DNA of 64,000 nucleotides from assembly GCA_001801815.1 (NCBI GenBank), contig MGXU01000001.1, positions 248,001-312,000 of the forward strand. The letters are read 5' to 3'. The notes beneath the pieces are model-generated. The model was not told the DNA's origin. It did no database searches and saw only the letters and a list, made by a program, of their open reading frames with translations. This DNA comes from Gammaproteobacteria bacterium RIFCSPHIGHO2_12_FULL_36_30 (GTDB taxonomy: Bacteria; Pseudomonadota; Gammaproteobacteria; Coxiellales; Coxiellaceae). Each line of letters begins with the position of its first letter. The first letter of the stretch is position 1. The position numbers and the translations under genes were made by a program. Below are positions 41,665-51,595 of this stretch, piece by piece.

Positions 41665-41943
41665 ATGGCAAAAGTGAAAATTCGGAAACAAGGCGGTGCC
41701 GCAATTATTACTATTCCAGCGCATATTTTGGAAGCGTTGCATTTGGCGGTGGGTAATGAATTGTCATTAAATATCACAAAACAAGGTGTTTTGGTGAAGC
41801 CCGTGCAAACACAGCGTAGAAAACGTAGACGGTATACGTTAGCGGAGTTGTTTAAAGGTGTAACTCCAAAGATGATGAAAAAGCTACAAAAAGAAACAGC
41901 ATGGATTAGGGATTTACCACCGGTAGGACGAGAACACAGATGA
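41665..41943 (+). CDS. AbrB/MazE-type antitoxin
   Basis: 92 residues from ATG 41665, preceded by GAGG at six bases; the ATG at 41569 has no site and would run through the operator. The AbrB/SpoVT swapped-hairpin domain is clear: KVKIRKQGGAAIITIPAHILEA. The basic C-terminal part (RRKRRRYTLAELFKG) should bind and neutralise the toxin encoded next, with a four-base overlap. Confidence 0.88.
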   Translation: MAKVKIRKQGGAAIITIPAHILEALHLAVGNELSLNITKQGVLVKPVQTQRRKRRRYTLAELFKGVTPKMMKKLQKETAWIRDLPPVGREHR

Positions 41944-42305
41944 GTAAACATATTGTTAATCGAGGCGATGTATATTGGTTAGATCCAAGTCCGACGGTTG
42001 GGCGAGAAATAAAAGGAATACATCGGTTTATTGTTCTCACTAAAAAAGAAACTAATCAATTTGGTATTGTTACCACCGTACCAGTTACTACAGGTGGAAA
42101 CTTTGCTCGTCAAGCAGGATTTGCTGCGCCAATTACAGGTCACGATACTAGTGGCGTTGCCATTTGCAATGAAATTTATTCATTTGATTTAGCTGCACGT
42201 GTTAAAGCTGGCACCGCCACATACGTCGAAACACTCGATAAAGTAATAATCGAAGATATTATCGATCGCGTTGTTAGTATTATTGATCCAGAAGAATTGC
42301 GATAA
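41940..42305 (+). CDS. MazF/PemK-family endoribonuclease toxin
   Basis: 121 residues. The PemK/MazF fold starts NRGDVYWLDPSPTVGREIKG, with TTVPVTTGG and IDPEEL typical of the group. Such toxins cut mRNA at short specific sequences and stop growth when the labile antitoxin is lost. ATG overlaps the antitoxin stop as ATGA. Its end is three bases from the MFS gene on the other strand. Confidence 0.9.
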   Translation: MSKHIVNRGDVYWLDPSPTVGREIKGIHRFIVLTKKETNQFGIVTTVPVTTGGNFARQAGFAAPITGHDTSGVAICNEIYSFDLAARVKAGTATYVETLDKVIIEDIIDRVVSIIDPEELR

Positions 42306-42308
42306 TTT

Positions 42309-43622
42309 TTATTCTACTTTTTGTTTACAATGCGTCTCCGGCAACACAAACACAATTAAAATCGCCAAAATAAATCCAATTGGAAAAATTAACATCGCCC
42401 AAGAAAAATCACTCGGGAGATAGTGTGTTGATAATACATGCGCGCGTGCCATCATGCGATTATCTAATAAATAGCCGAAAATAGGCTGAAATAATCCACT
42501 CCCACCTTGCACAGAAATATTTACAACACAAACAGACATCGCAGTTAACATGCGTGTTGAATTTTCTGCAACAAGCGGATAACCAATTACTTGCACGTAA
42601 GAAAAAATTCCGATTAATAAAAATATCCAAAATAAAGCATCAAAAGATAATGTCGCATCAAACATAACTAATGAAATTAAACCTAAACAAACTAATGCAC
42701 CAACCAATAAAGGCGGACGACGCATTCCCATTTTATCTGAAATAAAACCGGCAAGTGGCGAACCAATCATCGCTCCAATAAATAACATCGACGAAACTTC
42801 TGTTGCATGCACATGTGAAATATTATGCGTGTGAGTTAAATATAAAACACCCCACAATCCACCCAATAAACCTGCTGGCAAATTGACAAAACAAACATAA
42901 AATCCCACCAGCCAATTTTGTAATCTAAAAAAAGCCATGCGCAAACTTTTGAAAAAGCCAATTGCTTGAATTTTCTTTTGTTCTTCTTCATGCATTGCCG
43001 CATGTTCTGCTGGAAAATCTTTGACGATTGCAAAAATAAATAAAAATACTACAACACCGAGCGCTGCATCCATTTTTAATGTTACGCGCCAATCAAACGC
43101 ATGCGCTAATAATGCAATAGGTGTTTGCGAAACCCATGCGCCAAACATCGCGATTGTTAAAACTAACCCAATCACAAATGCCATATTTTTCGGCGGAAAC
43201 CAACGCGAAGCTAAACGAATAATACTTAAAAAACAAAATGCACTGCCGATGCCAGTTAAAAAACGAAATGTGCAAGCCCACGCAAAAGAATGTGCAGAAG
43301 AAAATAATGCTGTACCAATAATACAAATTGCTAATGAAAATAAAATGACTCGACGTGTAGAAAAACGATCTAATAAAATTCCAGCGACAACTAAAAAAAC
43401 AACATTCGCAATAAAATAAAATGACGATAACAATCCTAATTTTGCGGCGTCAACATTAAATGCATGCATTAATGATGTTGAAATAGAATCAAACATATTC
43501 ATTTGCAAGAATTCATAAAAAGAAAATAATGCGGCAATCAAAACGATTAACCAAGAGCGACTGTTTGTTTTTTCTAAAGCATAAGATGAATCGAGCGGAT
43601 CAGCATAAAGTCCTTGTGCCAT
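42309..43622 (-). CDS. MFS transporter (paralogue 1)
   Basis: 437 residues, twelve membrane helices, with the MFS loop motif GILLDRFSTRRV between helices 2 and 3 and FISDKMGMRRPP between helices 8 and 9. AGGA precedes ATG 43622. It closely resembles the next gene upstream in sequence (FLQMNMFDS, RLASRWFPPKNMAFVIGLV), so the two arose by duplication. Such pairs of proton-coupled permeases, often for phthalate- or amino-acid-like substrates, are common in Legionella and Coxiella. The substrate is unknown. Confidence 0.88.
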   Translation of the reverse strand: MAQGLYADPLDSSYALEKTNSRSWLIVLIAALFSFYEFLQMNMFDSISTSLMHAFNVDAAKLGLLSSFYFIANVVFLVVAGILLDRFSTRRVILFSLAICIIGTALFSSAHSFAWACTFRFLTGIGSAFCFLSIIRLASRWFPPKNMAFVIGLVLTIAMFGAWVSQTPIALLAHAFDWRVTLKMDAALGVVVFLFIFAIVKDFPAEHAAMHEEEQKKIQAIGFFKSLRMAFFRLQNWLVGFYVCFVNLPAGLLGGLWGVLYLTHTHNISHVHATEVSSMLFIGAMIGSPLAGFISDKMGMRRPPLLVGALVCLGLISLVMFDATLSFDALFWIFLLIGIFSYVQVIGYPLVAENSTRMLTAMSVCVVNISVQGGSGLFQPIFGYLLDNRMMARAHVLSTHYLPSDFSWAMLIFPIGFILAILIVFVLPETHCKQKVE

Positions 43623-43644
43623 GATAATTCCTTAATTTTATGAA

Positions 43645-43881
43645 GTTTCGTACGTTTGAATCTTTGCACTCACTCGCAGATAATGTGATTGATAAAATAA
43701 TTGTGTGATGAAAAGCGATGACCGTCTCTTTTTCCGCTCGAAAATGAACCATCCCTGGTTCGGTCCCGCGTCTATCGTGACGCTACTCGCTACAAAAGAG
43801 ACGGGTCATCACTTCCCATCACAACCATTTTAAATAATCACATTATCTGCTCGCTCGTTTAAGATTTGCGAGATGCGAAAC
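43645..43881 (+). repeat. Dispersed 237-bp palindromic repeat, full copy 2
   Basis: It has the same length and ends as the copy at 31615 and an identical 40-base core (43728-43767), with the hairpin GAACCA-TCCC-TGGTTC at 43746-43761 and the right-end block at 43849-43868. Its arms pair well: CAGATAATGTGATT on the left matches AATCACATTATCTG on the right. It lies between the two MFS genes and has no coding frame. Confidence 0.85.
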
Positions 43882-43892
43882 GCCAATAATAT

Positions 43893-45290
43893 TTAAACCA
43901 TTTCTATTTCAAGCAATTCACGCATTTCTTCTGTTTGATCAGCTTGTTTCGTTACAACTTTTTTCTCTGTGCGTTCTTCAAACGATAAACATTTTGTTTC
44001 ACGCACAACAAACGCCGCAATTAATGCTAATAAAAACGCAACAGGCATAATTAAAAATGCAAGATGATAATTTTGTGTTGCATATTGAGGAATTCCGTTT
44101 TTCATTAAATGATTCCAGTGTAGATTTAACAGCATTGGAAAAACAGGAATTAAAAATCCGCCACTCATAATTAATACTGATGCAACCCCTTCTGCTGCGC
44201 CAGTTAACATAGCAGGATTACTTTCTGCAACGAGTGGATAACCAATAATTTGTGAGCTTACAACAAAACCCAACGCAAAAAATAAAATCATTAAATCTTC
44301 AAAAGATAAATGTGGTAAATACATAATTGCTAAAATAACAGCGAGTGATGCAATCGCGCCAATAATCATAGGTATTTTACGACGTTCTAATTTATCTGAA
44401 ATCCAACCTAAAATCGGCGATCCGATAATCATTCCAACAAAAAGAATAGAAGTGACATATGATGCATCGATTACTGATAAATGATGTGTTTGTGTTAAAT
44501 ACCAACCACCCCATGTTGAACCTAACAACATCAATGGTAAATTCACAAGCGAAACATAAAATCCACCCAACCAATTTTGTGCATTTGACAATACTTGTTT
44601 TAGCGCAGGCAATAATCCTAATTTTTCTAATGAAGCATGTTGTGAATTAAAAAATGCTTTCATGCCGGGCGGAAAATCTTTTACTAACATTAAAATAAGA
44701 AACCACATGATGATGCCGCCTATCGCATCAAAACGTAATGCTAATCTCCAACCGACCATTTTAGTTAATTCAGTTAACGGTGTTTGTGCAACCATTCCAC
44801 CGATCATTGCAAGCGTAACTACTAAACCAATCACCAATGCCATATGTTTCGGTGAAAACCAACGTGATGCTAAACGTACACAAGCTAATAAACAAAATGC
44901 ATCACCAATTCCAGTCATCAATCGACATATTTCGCCTTGCCCTAATGTTTTTGTAAATGAAAATAAAAAAACAAAAGTGATGCAAGAAAACATGGCTGTT
45001 AAAATAACTTTTTTAGTGGAGAAACGATCTAATAAAATACCCGCTGGAAATAAAAACAAAACCATTGAATACATAAAGCAAGCAGATAATTGTCCAAGCT
45101 GTGTAGAATTTGTGAGATGAAATGTTTTATATAACGAAGGATCCAACGCGTTAAACATATTCATTTGTAAAAATTCAAAGAAGAAAAAAAGTGAAGCGGA
45201 AAAAACAACTAAAGCGGGTTGCAGCGATTTAAATAATGTTTTTTGATGAGGGGATGGCATCGAACTCGAATAGCTTGATGTCGTCGACAT
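43893..45290 (-). CDS. MFS transporter (paralogue 2)
   Basis: 465 residues from ATG 45290, with GGAG nine bases upstream; ATG 45299 sits directly after the GGAG and is unlikely. Twelve helices and the same motifs as paralogue 1 (GILLDRFSTKKV, RLASRWFSPKHMALVIGLV, WISDKLERRKIP). The N- and C-termini are longer and charged (C-terminus ...MRELLEIEMV). It is transcribed towards paralogue 1 with one full repeat copy between them. Confidence 0.87.
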   Translation of the reverse strand: MSTTSSYSSSMPSPHQKTLFKSLQPALVVFSASLFFFFEFLQMNMFNALDPSLYKTFHLTNSTQLGQLSACFMYSMVLFLFPAGILLDRFSTKKVILTAMFSCITFVFLFSFTKTLGQGEICRLMTGIGDAFCLLACVRLASRWFSPKHMALVIGLVVTLAMIGGMVAQTPLTELTKMVGWRLALRFDAIGGIIMWFLILMLVKDFPPGMKAFFNSQHASLEKLGLLPALKQVLSNAQNWLGGFYVSLVNLPLMLLGSTWGGWYLTQTHHLSVIDASYVTSILFVGMIIGSPILGWISDKLERRKIPMIIGAIASLAVILAIMYLPHLSFEDLMILFFALGFVVSSQIIGYPLVAESNPAMLTGAAEGVASVLIMSGGFLIPVFPMLLNLHWNHLMKNGIPQYATQNYHLAFLIMPVAFLLALIAAFVVRETKCLSFEERTEKKVVTKQADQTEEMRELLEIEMV

Positions 45291-45444
45291 TATGTACATC
45301 TCCGCAGGTGATGTTGCATGACACGCGAATTATAACGAAGCGTTTGCGGGGCGGCAAGGAAATTTGGGTTTTTATTTTGTTGAAGATTTTTGGAAATCTT
45401 AAAATAGAATTAAGAAAATAATTTGTTGTTGTACATTTTTATAA

Positions 45445-47553
45445 TTAACGCGTGGTTACATTTCTGGCTGGTGTGTTTTGTGTTTTGAATTCGTCGAATG
45501 TATTTGCAGAGCAAATTAATTTTTCAATCTTACTTAATTCATCTACGAATTTTTCTTGAAACGCATCTGCATTTGTTAATTTTTGTATACCTAAAGCTGA
45601 TTTAGTGAGTAGTGCTCGAAGGTTTGCTAATGGCATGCCTTGAATAGAAACTATTTCGCGCAGCTGATTAAAGATTGCGTTAGCTGTATTTTCATTTTGA
45701 GCAAGAAGCCAAGTTTTAAAATCTTGTTTTGGGTTTGATTGGAATAATGAAGAATGACTGACACAAGATTTGAGCGATTGTGATGACTCTACTCTCCGTA
45801 ACGGTGAGCAGTGTTCGACGGGTAAAGGTTTCGCTACTTCTGCTTTAGAAAATTGCTCATTAGTATTTGCTTCTTTAAGTTGCTTTTTTTGTTCAGGTGA
45901 TAATCTCTTTTCAATTATGCGATAAGTATGAGTATCAATTTTTGCACCAGTAAAGTCAGCGCTATCAAAAGCGCGAGAAGTGTATATATCAAATTTTGCA
46001 TCACACAAATCTGCATTATTCAATGTTGCGTTTTGAAAAGTGGCACCGTGTAATTTAGCGCCGCGGAAGTTAACTTCATTTAAATTTAGATTATCAAATT
46101 TTGCATAACCGCAATCTTTGTTAGAAAAATTTTTTCTCTTGAGATCTTCTTGAGAATATTCACCCGGTTTCTTTTTCGAGTTAGCAAAATATTTTTCACG
46201 TTTGTACGATGCAATTTGATCGTCGCTCGGAAATTGTTTTTTTGATAACTTTTGTTCAATCGTCACTATTTGCGCACGCGTCAATTTAAAATGCATCGCT
46301 AATTCGCTGAGATTTATTTCTTCTGGTTCCGTTAATTTTCCATCAGATTGTGATGCGTATAATTTTTTTGCATATAATTTATAATAGGTTTCCGCAATCG
46401 CTTTGAATGTGCGACTCTTAGGATCTTTTTTAGCGTGTTGTAAAATTAATAATAATTTTTTGCCATCATCAATATTTTCTATGTCAATTTTTTCTATCAC
46501 GCTGCGAAATTTAAATTCTTTTTTGCAAATATCGCGATAGTGTTTTAAAAATATTGGTAAAAATATACTCGCAGCTGTATCTAATGATGCAATTTTCTTA
46601 TTGTCCTTGTCGAATATGTCGTAAGAGAAATTTTCATTTAGTTTAAAATCGGTTAGATTGAAATCACCTAATACCAAGGTGTTTGATATGTCTGATAAAG
46701 TTGTATATTTTTTCAAGTTACCATCTTCTACGCCAATATTTTTTAGAAAGTGGTGTTGTAATATATATTGTGTGTCTGGGTTTTTAGAATTTAATAATGC
46801 AGCAACATCTTTTTTTTGATGACCTAATTTAGATAATATCAAACCATTGTCCATTACTTCACATTCAAAAAGATATTTTCCGTATGGTGTTTTTTTTGGA
46901 GGAATCTTTGCTTCAAGCTCGCTACTAACTCGCATAGTCAGTTTACTGTTATCGCCAACAAAAAATGTTGTATGTCGAGGCGCTTCGGTTTCACCAAACA
47001 AAACACCCAACTCACTTAATTTCTTGTGAAATTTTGGCATCAATGCACCGAATGGTAACTGAGCATATTCCAAAGTTTTTTGAGAGAAATAACGTATTAA
47101 GTAAATAATTTGATTATTAGTAATTTGTGCTGCGGTAAAAGAAGATCTTAACCAATCATACGCTATCAACAAATATGCTGCCTCATTACTATTAAATTCG
47201 ATGTTTTTTGCGATATAAGCTTTTGTTAATAGCGCTCGCAATTTAGTTTTACCAACTTCGGTTATGGTATATTTGTCGTCTTCTGCTTTGGTGTAATCAA
47301 ATCCTGCATTTAAAGTTTTATAATACTGCGAAAGAGGTAGCTTGTTTTTTTTTCCAATTTCTACAAAAAAGTTATCTTTATCTCGAAAGAAATCTGTAAA
47401 AACTACACTGCCAAATTGATCGTGTGATGATGGTGTGCCAAATGATTCCACTCGGTTATTTGCAGATGCGATAGAGTCGTATGTTGACACATCGCCTTGC
47501 GCCGCATGGATGGCTGATTGATTGAGATAATAAAACTTGCTTTCTTTTGACAT
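45445..47553 (-). CDS. Large orphan protein with pentapeptide repeats, effector-like
   Basis: 702 residues, hydrophilic, no signal peptide and no membrane helix. Residues about 480-560 carry a short run of pentapeptide repeats with the A(D/N)LxX pattern: NLNEVNFRGAKLHGATFQNA, then LNNADLCDAKF. The remainder is not recognised, though a Glu/Lys-rich segment precedes the repeats. Size, orphan nature and polar C-terminus (TQNTPARNVTTR) resemble type IV-secreted effectors of Legionellales. This is inference, and the C-terminus should be examined against known secretion signals. Confidence 0.6.
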   Translation of the reverse strand: MSKESKFYYLNQSAIHAAQGDVSTYDSIASANNRVESFGTPSSHDQFGSVVFTDFFRDKDNFFVEIGKKNKLPLSQYYKTLNAGFDYTKAEDDKYTITEVGKTKLRALLTKAYIAKNIEFNSNEAAYLLIAYDWLRSSFTAAQITNNQIIYLIRYFSQKTLEYAQLPFGALMPKFHKKLSELGVLFGETEAPRHTTFFVGDNSKLTMRVSSELEAKIPPKKTPYGKYLFECEVMDNGLILSKLGHQKKDVAALLNSKNPDTQYILQHHFLKNIGVEDGNLKKYTTLSDISNTLVLGDFNLTDFKLNENFSYDIFDKDNKKIASLDTAASIFLPIFLKHYRDICKKEFKFRSVIEKIDIENIDDGKKLLLILQHAKKDPKSRTFKAIAETYYKLYAKKLYASQSDGKLTEPEEINLSELAMHFKLTRAQIVTIEQKLSKKQFPSDDQIASYKREKYFANSKKKPGEYSQEDLKRKNFSNKDCGYAKFDNLNLNEVNFRGAKLHGATFQNATLNNADLCDAKFDIYTSRAFDSADFTGAKIDTHTYRIIEKRLSPEQKKQLKEANTNEQFSKAEVAKPLPVEHCSPLRRVESSQSLKSCVSHSSLFQSNPKQDFKTWLLAQNENTANAIFNQLREIVSIQGMPLANLRALLTKSALGIQKLTNADAFQEKFVDELSKIEKLICSANTFDEFKTQNTPARNVTTR

Positions 47554-47781
47554 AAAACCAACTCTCGGTTTTCAAATTAATAACACAGTATATTCCACAC
47601 ACCTTACCGTAATATTAAATCTGACCATTATTTCAACAAAAACAAGCTAATATCACTCAAAATCGCCAAAAATAGTTTTTACGCGCTGACAATTAGTAAG
47701 AATTTTATCAAATTTCACTTGTAATATGAAATTATCCCGGTAAAATTAATATACTAACTGAATTTTGAGAATTTACACGTT

Positions 47782-48963
47782 ATGCATCTTTTACATCGCT
47801 TTATACACAAACCCAAAGAAAGTTTTTTTCTTTTTGGGCCGCGCGGAACGGGAAAATCAACTTGGCTATCAACTTGCTTTCCAGAAGCACTGTGGATTGA
47901 TTTATTGGATCCAGCAACACTGCGCACGTACAGCGCACATCCTGAATATTTAGAATCACTTGTTCTCGGCAGTGATAAAAAACAAATTGTTGTTGATGAA
48001 GTGCAAAAAATTCCAGAATTATTAAGCGTCGTGCACAGATTAATTGAAATGAAAAAAGATTGGCAGTTTATTTTAACTGGTTCAAGTTCGCGTAAATTAA
48101 AACGAGCTGGTGTTGATTTATTAGCGGGTCGTGCGATCGTTGAGCATATGCATCCATTTATGGCAGCAGAATTAGGTGATTTATTTCAATTAGAAAAAGC
48201 ACTGCAATATGGATTATTGCCGCATGTTGCTTTAAGTGAAAATCCTGAAAATATTTTGCGCGCATACATTGGCATTTATTTAAAAGAAGAAGTGCAGACG
48301 GAAAGTTTAGTGCGAAATATAGGACATTTTGCACGTTTTTTAGAAGTAATAAGTTTTTCACATAGCGGTATTATTAATCTCAGCAACATTGCAAGAGAAT
48401 GTCAGGTTTCACGTTCTCTAGTTGAAGGATATTTGAGTGTTTTGGAAGATTTACTACTTTGTTTTCAGTTGCCTGTTTTTACACAAAGAGCGAAGCGCGA
48501 AACTGTGCTACATAAAAAATTTTATTATTTTGATGCTGGAGTATTTCGTTATTTGCGATCTGCTGGACCAATGGATGCGGCATCAGAAATAAATGGATTA
48601 GCGCTCGAAGGATTGGTCGCGCAACATTTAAAAGCGTGGAATGATTATCAAGGTGCAAAAAATAATTTATTTTATTGGCGTACGCGTTATGGTGTTGAAG
48701 TTGATTTTATTATTTATGGTGAAAATAATTTTTGGGCAATTGAAGTAAAAAATGGAAAGCAAGTACACTCGCAAGATTTACGAGGATTGCAGGCTTTTTG
48801 CGCTGATTATCCCGAAGCAAAACCAATTTTATTATATCGCGGAAAAGATCGATTAAAAATATCAGGTATCGATTGCATTCCTATAGACCAATTTTTAAAA
48901 AAGTTAACACCTAAAAAATCTATTTTACAAATTTATTATGATAAAACTCCCTCATCGATATAA
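47782..48963 (+). CDS. AAA_14/DUF4143 ATPase (copy 1)
   Basis: 393 residues. Walker A is FGPRGTGKSTW (residues 18-28), Walker B is IVVDEVQKIP, and the sensor-like FILTGSSSRKL follows, all typical of the AAA_14 group. The C-terminal DUF4143 region includes VEVDFIIYGENNFWAIEVKNGK, which has the D-x-ExK spacing of a PD-(D/E)xK nuclease fold. The family is widespread and largely uncharacterised. The gene stands alone between a large orphan gene and tdk. A distant relative is at 60976. Confidence 0.85.
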   Translation: MHLLHRFIHKPKESFFLFGPRGTGKSTWLSTCFPEALWIDLLDPATLRTYSAHPEYLESLVLGSDKKQIVVDEVQKIPELLSVVHRLIEMKKDWQFILTGSSSRKLKRAGVDLLAGRAIVEHMHPFMAAELGDLFQLEKALQYGLLPHVALSENPENILRAYIGIYLKEEVQTESLVRNIGHFARFLEVISFSHSGIINLSNIARECQVSRSLVEGYLSVLEDLLLCFQLPVFTQRAKRETVLHKKFYYFDAGVFRYLRSAGPMDAASEINGLALEGLVAQHLKAWNDYQGAKNNLFYWRTRYGVEVDFIIYGENNFWAIEVKNGKQVHSQDLRGLQAFCADYPEAKPILLYRGKDRLKISGIDCIPIDQFLKKLTPKKSILQIYYDKTPSSI

Positions 48964-48981
48964 TTATCCGTATCAAATTAT

Positions 48982-49563
48982 TTATTTAACCTGCTTCAAC
49001 CGAAAATGTTTTCTGCACGTCGCAATATATTTATCATTCCCACCAATTTCAATTTGCGCGCCTTCATTCACAACATTTCCATTTTCATCCATGCGCAAAT
49101 TCATCGTCGCTTTTTTTCCACAATGACAAATAGTTTTAATTTCAATAATACTATCTGCCCATGCAAGTAAATAAATACTGCCTTCAAAAGGTTCGCCGCG
49201 AAAATCAGAACGAATGCCATATGTCAAAACGGGGATATTTAAAGAATCACAAATATAAGTTAATTGTTCAACTTGTTTTTTTGTTAAAAATTGTGCTTCG
49301 TCAATTAAAACACATTTAATATTATTATTTTTTTCAATTTCATTTTTTGCGGAATTAAAAATATCAAAATGTTTTTCAATTGAAATTGCATTACTTTCCA
49401 AACCTATTCTCGATGCTATTTTTCCAACACCAAAACGATCATCAATAATTGGCGTGTAAAGTAAAGTGTCCATTCCACGTTCGTTGTAATTGTAGCTAGA
49501 TTGCAATAATACTGTGCTTTTTCCTGCATTCATTGCAGAATAATAAAAATGTAATTTTGCCAT
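48982..49563 (-). CDS. tdk: Thymidine kinase
   Basis: 193 residues. Walker A is SAMNAGKST, then [10 protein letters not shown], the substrate-lasso region, and zinc-binding Cys (CHCGKKA and CRKHF) at the C-terminus. It phosphorylates thymidine in the salvage pathway. It converges on copy 1 of the AAA/DUF4143 ATPase and diverges from trxA across a 60-base gap. Confidence 0.96.
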   Translation of the reverse strand: MAKLHFYYSAMNAGKSTVLLQSSYNYNERGMDTLLYTPIIDDRFGVGKIASRIGLESNAISIEKHFDIFNSAKNEIEKNNNIKCVLIDEAQFLTKKQVEQLTYICDSLNIPVLTYGIRSDFRGEPFEGSIYLLAWADSIIEIKTICHCGKKATMNLRMDENGNVVNEGAQIEIGGNDKYIATCRKHFRLKQVK

Positions 49564-49623
49564 GGCGAACGTCCCTATTTTCGTTTACGATGGGTGCAAA
49601 TAATAACATAATTGGGGAAATAT

Positions 49624-49950
49624 ATGAGCGATTTAATTTTAAATACTGGCGACGAACAATTTAAAGCAGACGTTTTAGATTCTGCAATTCCAGTGCTTGT
49701 TGATTTTTGGGCGCCATGGTGTGGACCTTGTCGAATGTTAGCGCCGGTCATTGAAGAAGTTGCGCCACAATTTTCTGGCCGCATTAAATTTGCAAAAGTA
49801 AATGTCGATGATCATCAAGAAACACCTGCAAAATATGGTGTTCGCGGCATCCCGAGTTTAATGATTTTTAAAAACGGTGAAATGATTGCGAATAAAGTGG
49901 GTGCGTTGACGAAGTCGCAGTTGGTGGCGTTTTTGGAAGAGAATCAATAA
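49624..49950 (+). CDS. trxA: Thioredoxin
   Basis: 108 residues from ATG 49624, with GGGGA seven bases upstream; the frame opens at 49612 without a site. The active site is WAPWCGPCR and the cis-Pro loop is RGIPSLMIF. It reduces disulphides in cytoplasmic proteins. It lies upstream of rho, as in E. coli. Confidence 0.97.
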   Translation: MSDLILNTGDEQFKADVLDSAIPVLVDFWAPWCGPCRMLAPVIEEVAPQFSGRIKFAKVNVDDHQETPAKYGVRGIPSLMIFKNGEMIANKVGALTKSQLVAFLEENQ

Positions 49951-49955
49951 TAAAC

Positions 49956-50070
49956 GTTATTCGTTATTCGTGTCTGAGGTTTACTATATACAAACCATAA
50001 TTGAAACTGTGATAATTGTTTAAAAAGCAGTTTGAATTTAAATCTACCCCCAATACGGATAACGAATAAC
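49956..50070. repeat. Inverted repeat between trxA and rho
   Basis: GTTATTCGTTATTCG (49956-49970) pairs with CGGATAACGAATAAC (50056-50070) at 14 of 15 positions. The loop has its own small dyads (GGTTT...AAACC, AAACTG...CAGTTT). It could be a transcript end for trxA or part of the rho leader, where rho is known to be autoregulated. Confidence 0.55.
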
Positions 50071-50234
50071 ATCCCTTGCATTCCAACATTAAACCCGCTA
50101 CACTCATCTCATAAATCTCAGATTGAATCCCTCAAACTTTAACTAACTGTAACAACAACCCATTCAACATATGTAATTTTCGTGCCAAACCAACCACTTC
50201 AAATTTTAACAACAACAAAAGGTAATTAAGCTTT

Positions 50235-51494
50235 ATGAATTTAACTGAGTTACGAGATAAAAGTCCCGCAGAATTAAGTATATTAGCCGAAAGCGTTAAC
50301 ATCGAAAATGTTAACAGCATGCGCAAACAAGACATGATTTTTTCCATTTTAAAAACACACGCAAAAAATGGCGAAGATATTTATGGAGATGGCGTTCTCG
50401 AAATTTTACAAGATGGATTTGGTTTTTTGCGTTCATCAAATAGTTCATATTTAGCAGGTCCAGATGATATTTATGTTTCACCAAATCAAATTCGCAAATT
50501 TGGTTTGCGCACTGGCGATACCATTATGGGAAAAATTCGTCCGCCAAAACAAGGCGAACGTTATTTTGCATTATTAGAAATCGAACAAATTAATTTTGAT
50601 AAACCAGAAAATACGCGCAAGAAAATTTTATTCGAAAATTTAACACCGTTATTTCCAAACGAAAGAATTACAATGGAAATTGGAAATGGTTCAACAGAAG
50701 ATATTACAGCGCGAATGATTGATTTGGCATCGCCGATTGGAAAAGGCCAACGTGGATTAATTGTTTCTCCGCCAAAAGCAGGTAAAACAATGATGTTGCA
50801 AAATATCGCTCATTCTATAGCACAAAATCATCCTGAATGTATTTTGATGGTTTTATTAATTGATGAGCGTCCTGAAGAAGTAACTGAAATGGAGCGTTCG
50901 GTAAAAGGAGAAGTGATCGCAAGTACATTTGATGAACCTGCAACGCGTCACGTACAAGTTGCGGAAATGGTTATCGAAAAAGCAAAACGTTTAGTCGAAC
51001 ACAAAAAAGATGTTGTAATTTTATTAGATTCGATTACACGTTTAGGTCGTGCATATAACACTGTTATTCCATCATCAGGAAAAGTTTTAACAGGTGGTGT
51101 TGATGCAAATGCATTGCAACGTCCGAAAAGATTTTTTGGTGCAGCAAGAAATATTGAAGAAGGTGGAAGCTTAACTATTATTGCGACAGCATTAGTTGAT
51201 ACCGGTTCGAAAATGGATGAAGTTATTTACGAAGAATTTAAAGGTACTGGTAATATGGAAATTCATTTGGATCGTCGTATTGCAGAAAGACGTATATTCC
51301 CAGCGATTAATATTAATCGCTCAGGCACGCGTCGTGAAGAATTAATTACAAAACCAGATGAATTGAAAAAAATGTGGATTCTTCGCAAAATATTGCATCC
51401 GATGGATGAATTGGCCGCGGGTGAATTTTTAATTGATCGTTTGAAATTAACAAAAACGAACGGTGAATTTTTTGATAGTATGAAAGATAAATAA
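50235..51494 (+). CDS. rho: Transcription termination factor Rho
   Basis: 419 residues, the same length as E. coli Rho. The RNA-binding domain ([14 protein letters not shown]) is followed by the ATPase core: Walker [12 protein letters not shown], Walker [15 protein letters not shown], and [21 protein letters not shown] (Q-loop). It ends transcription of untranslated RNA. A leader of about 280 bases separates it from trxA. Confidence 0.98.
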   Translation: MNLTELRDKSPAELSILAESVNIENVNSMRKQDMIFSILKTHAKNGEDIYGDGVLEILQDGFGFLRSSNSSYLAGPDDIYVSPNQIRKFGLRTGDTIMGKIRPPKQGERYFALLEIEQINFDKPENTRKKILFENLTPLFPNERITMEIGNGSTEDITARMIDLASPIGKGQRGLIVSPPKAGKTMMLQNIAHSIAQNHPECILMVLLIDERPEEVTEMERSVKGEVIASTFDEPATRHVQVAEMVIEKAKRLVEHKKDVVILLDSITRLGRAYNTVIPSSGKVLTGGVDANALQRPKRFFGAARNIEEGGSLTIIATALVDTGSKMDEVIYEEFKGTGNMEIHLDRRIAERRIFPAININRSGTRREELITKPDELKKMWILRKILHPMDELAAGEFLIDRLKLTKTNGEFFDSMKDK

Positions 51495-51595
51495 TAAAAT
51501 TGAGAGTTAAGTTAGCACTGGAAATACAGGGAAAATCGCGAACACTGATAGCCAATTATCGGGTTGACTGCTCTATAAGAAAATTGGAAGGATGT

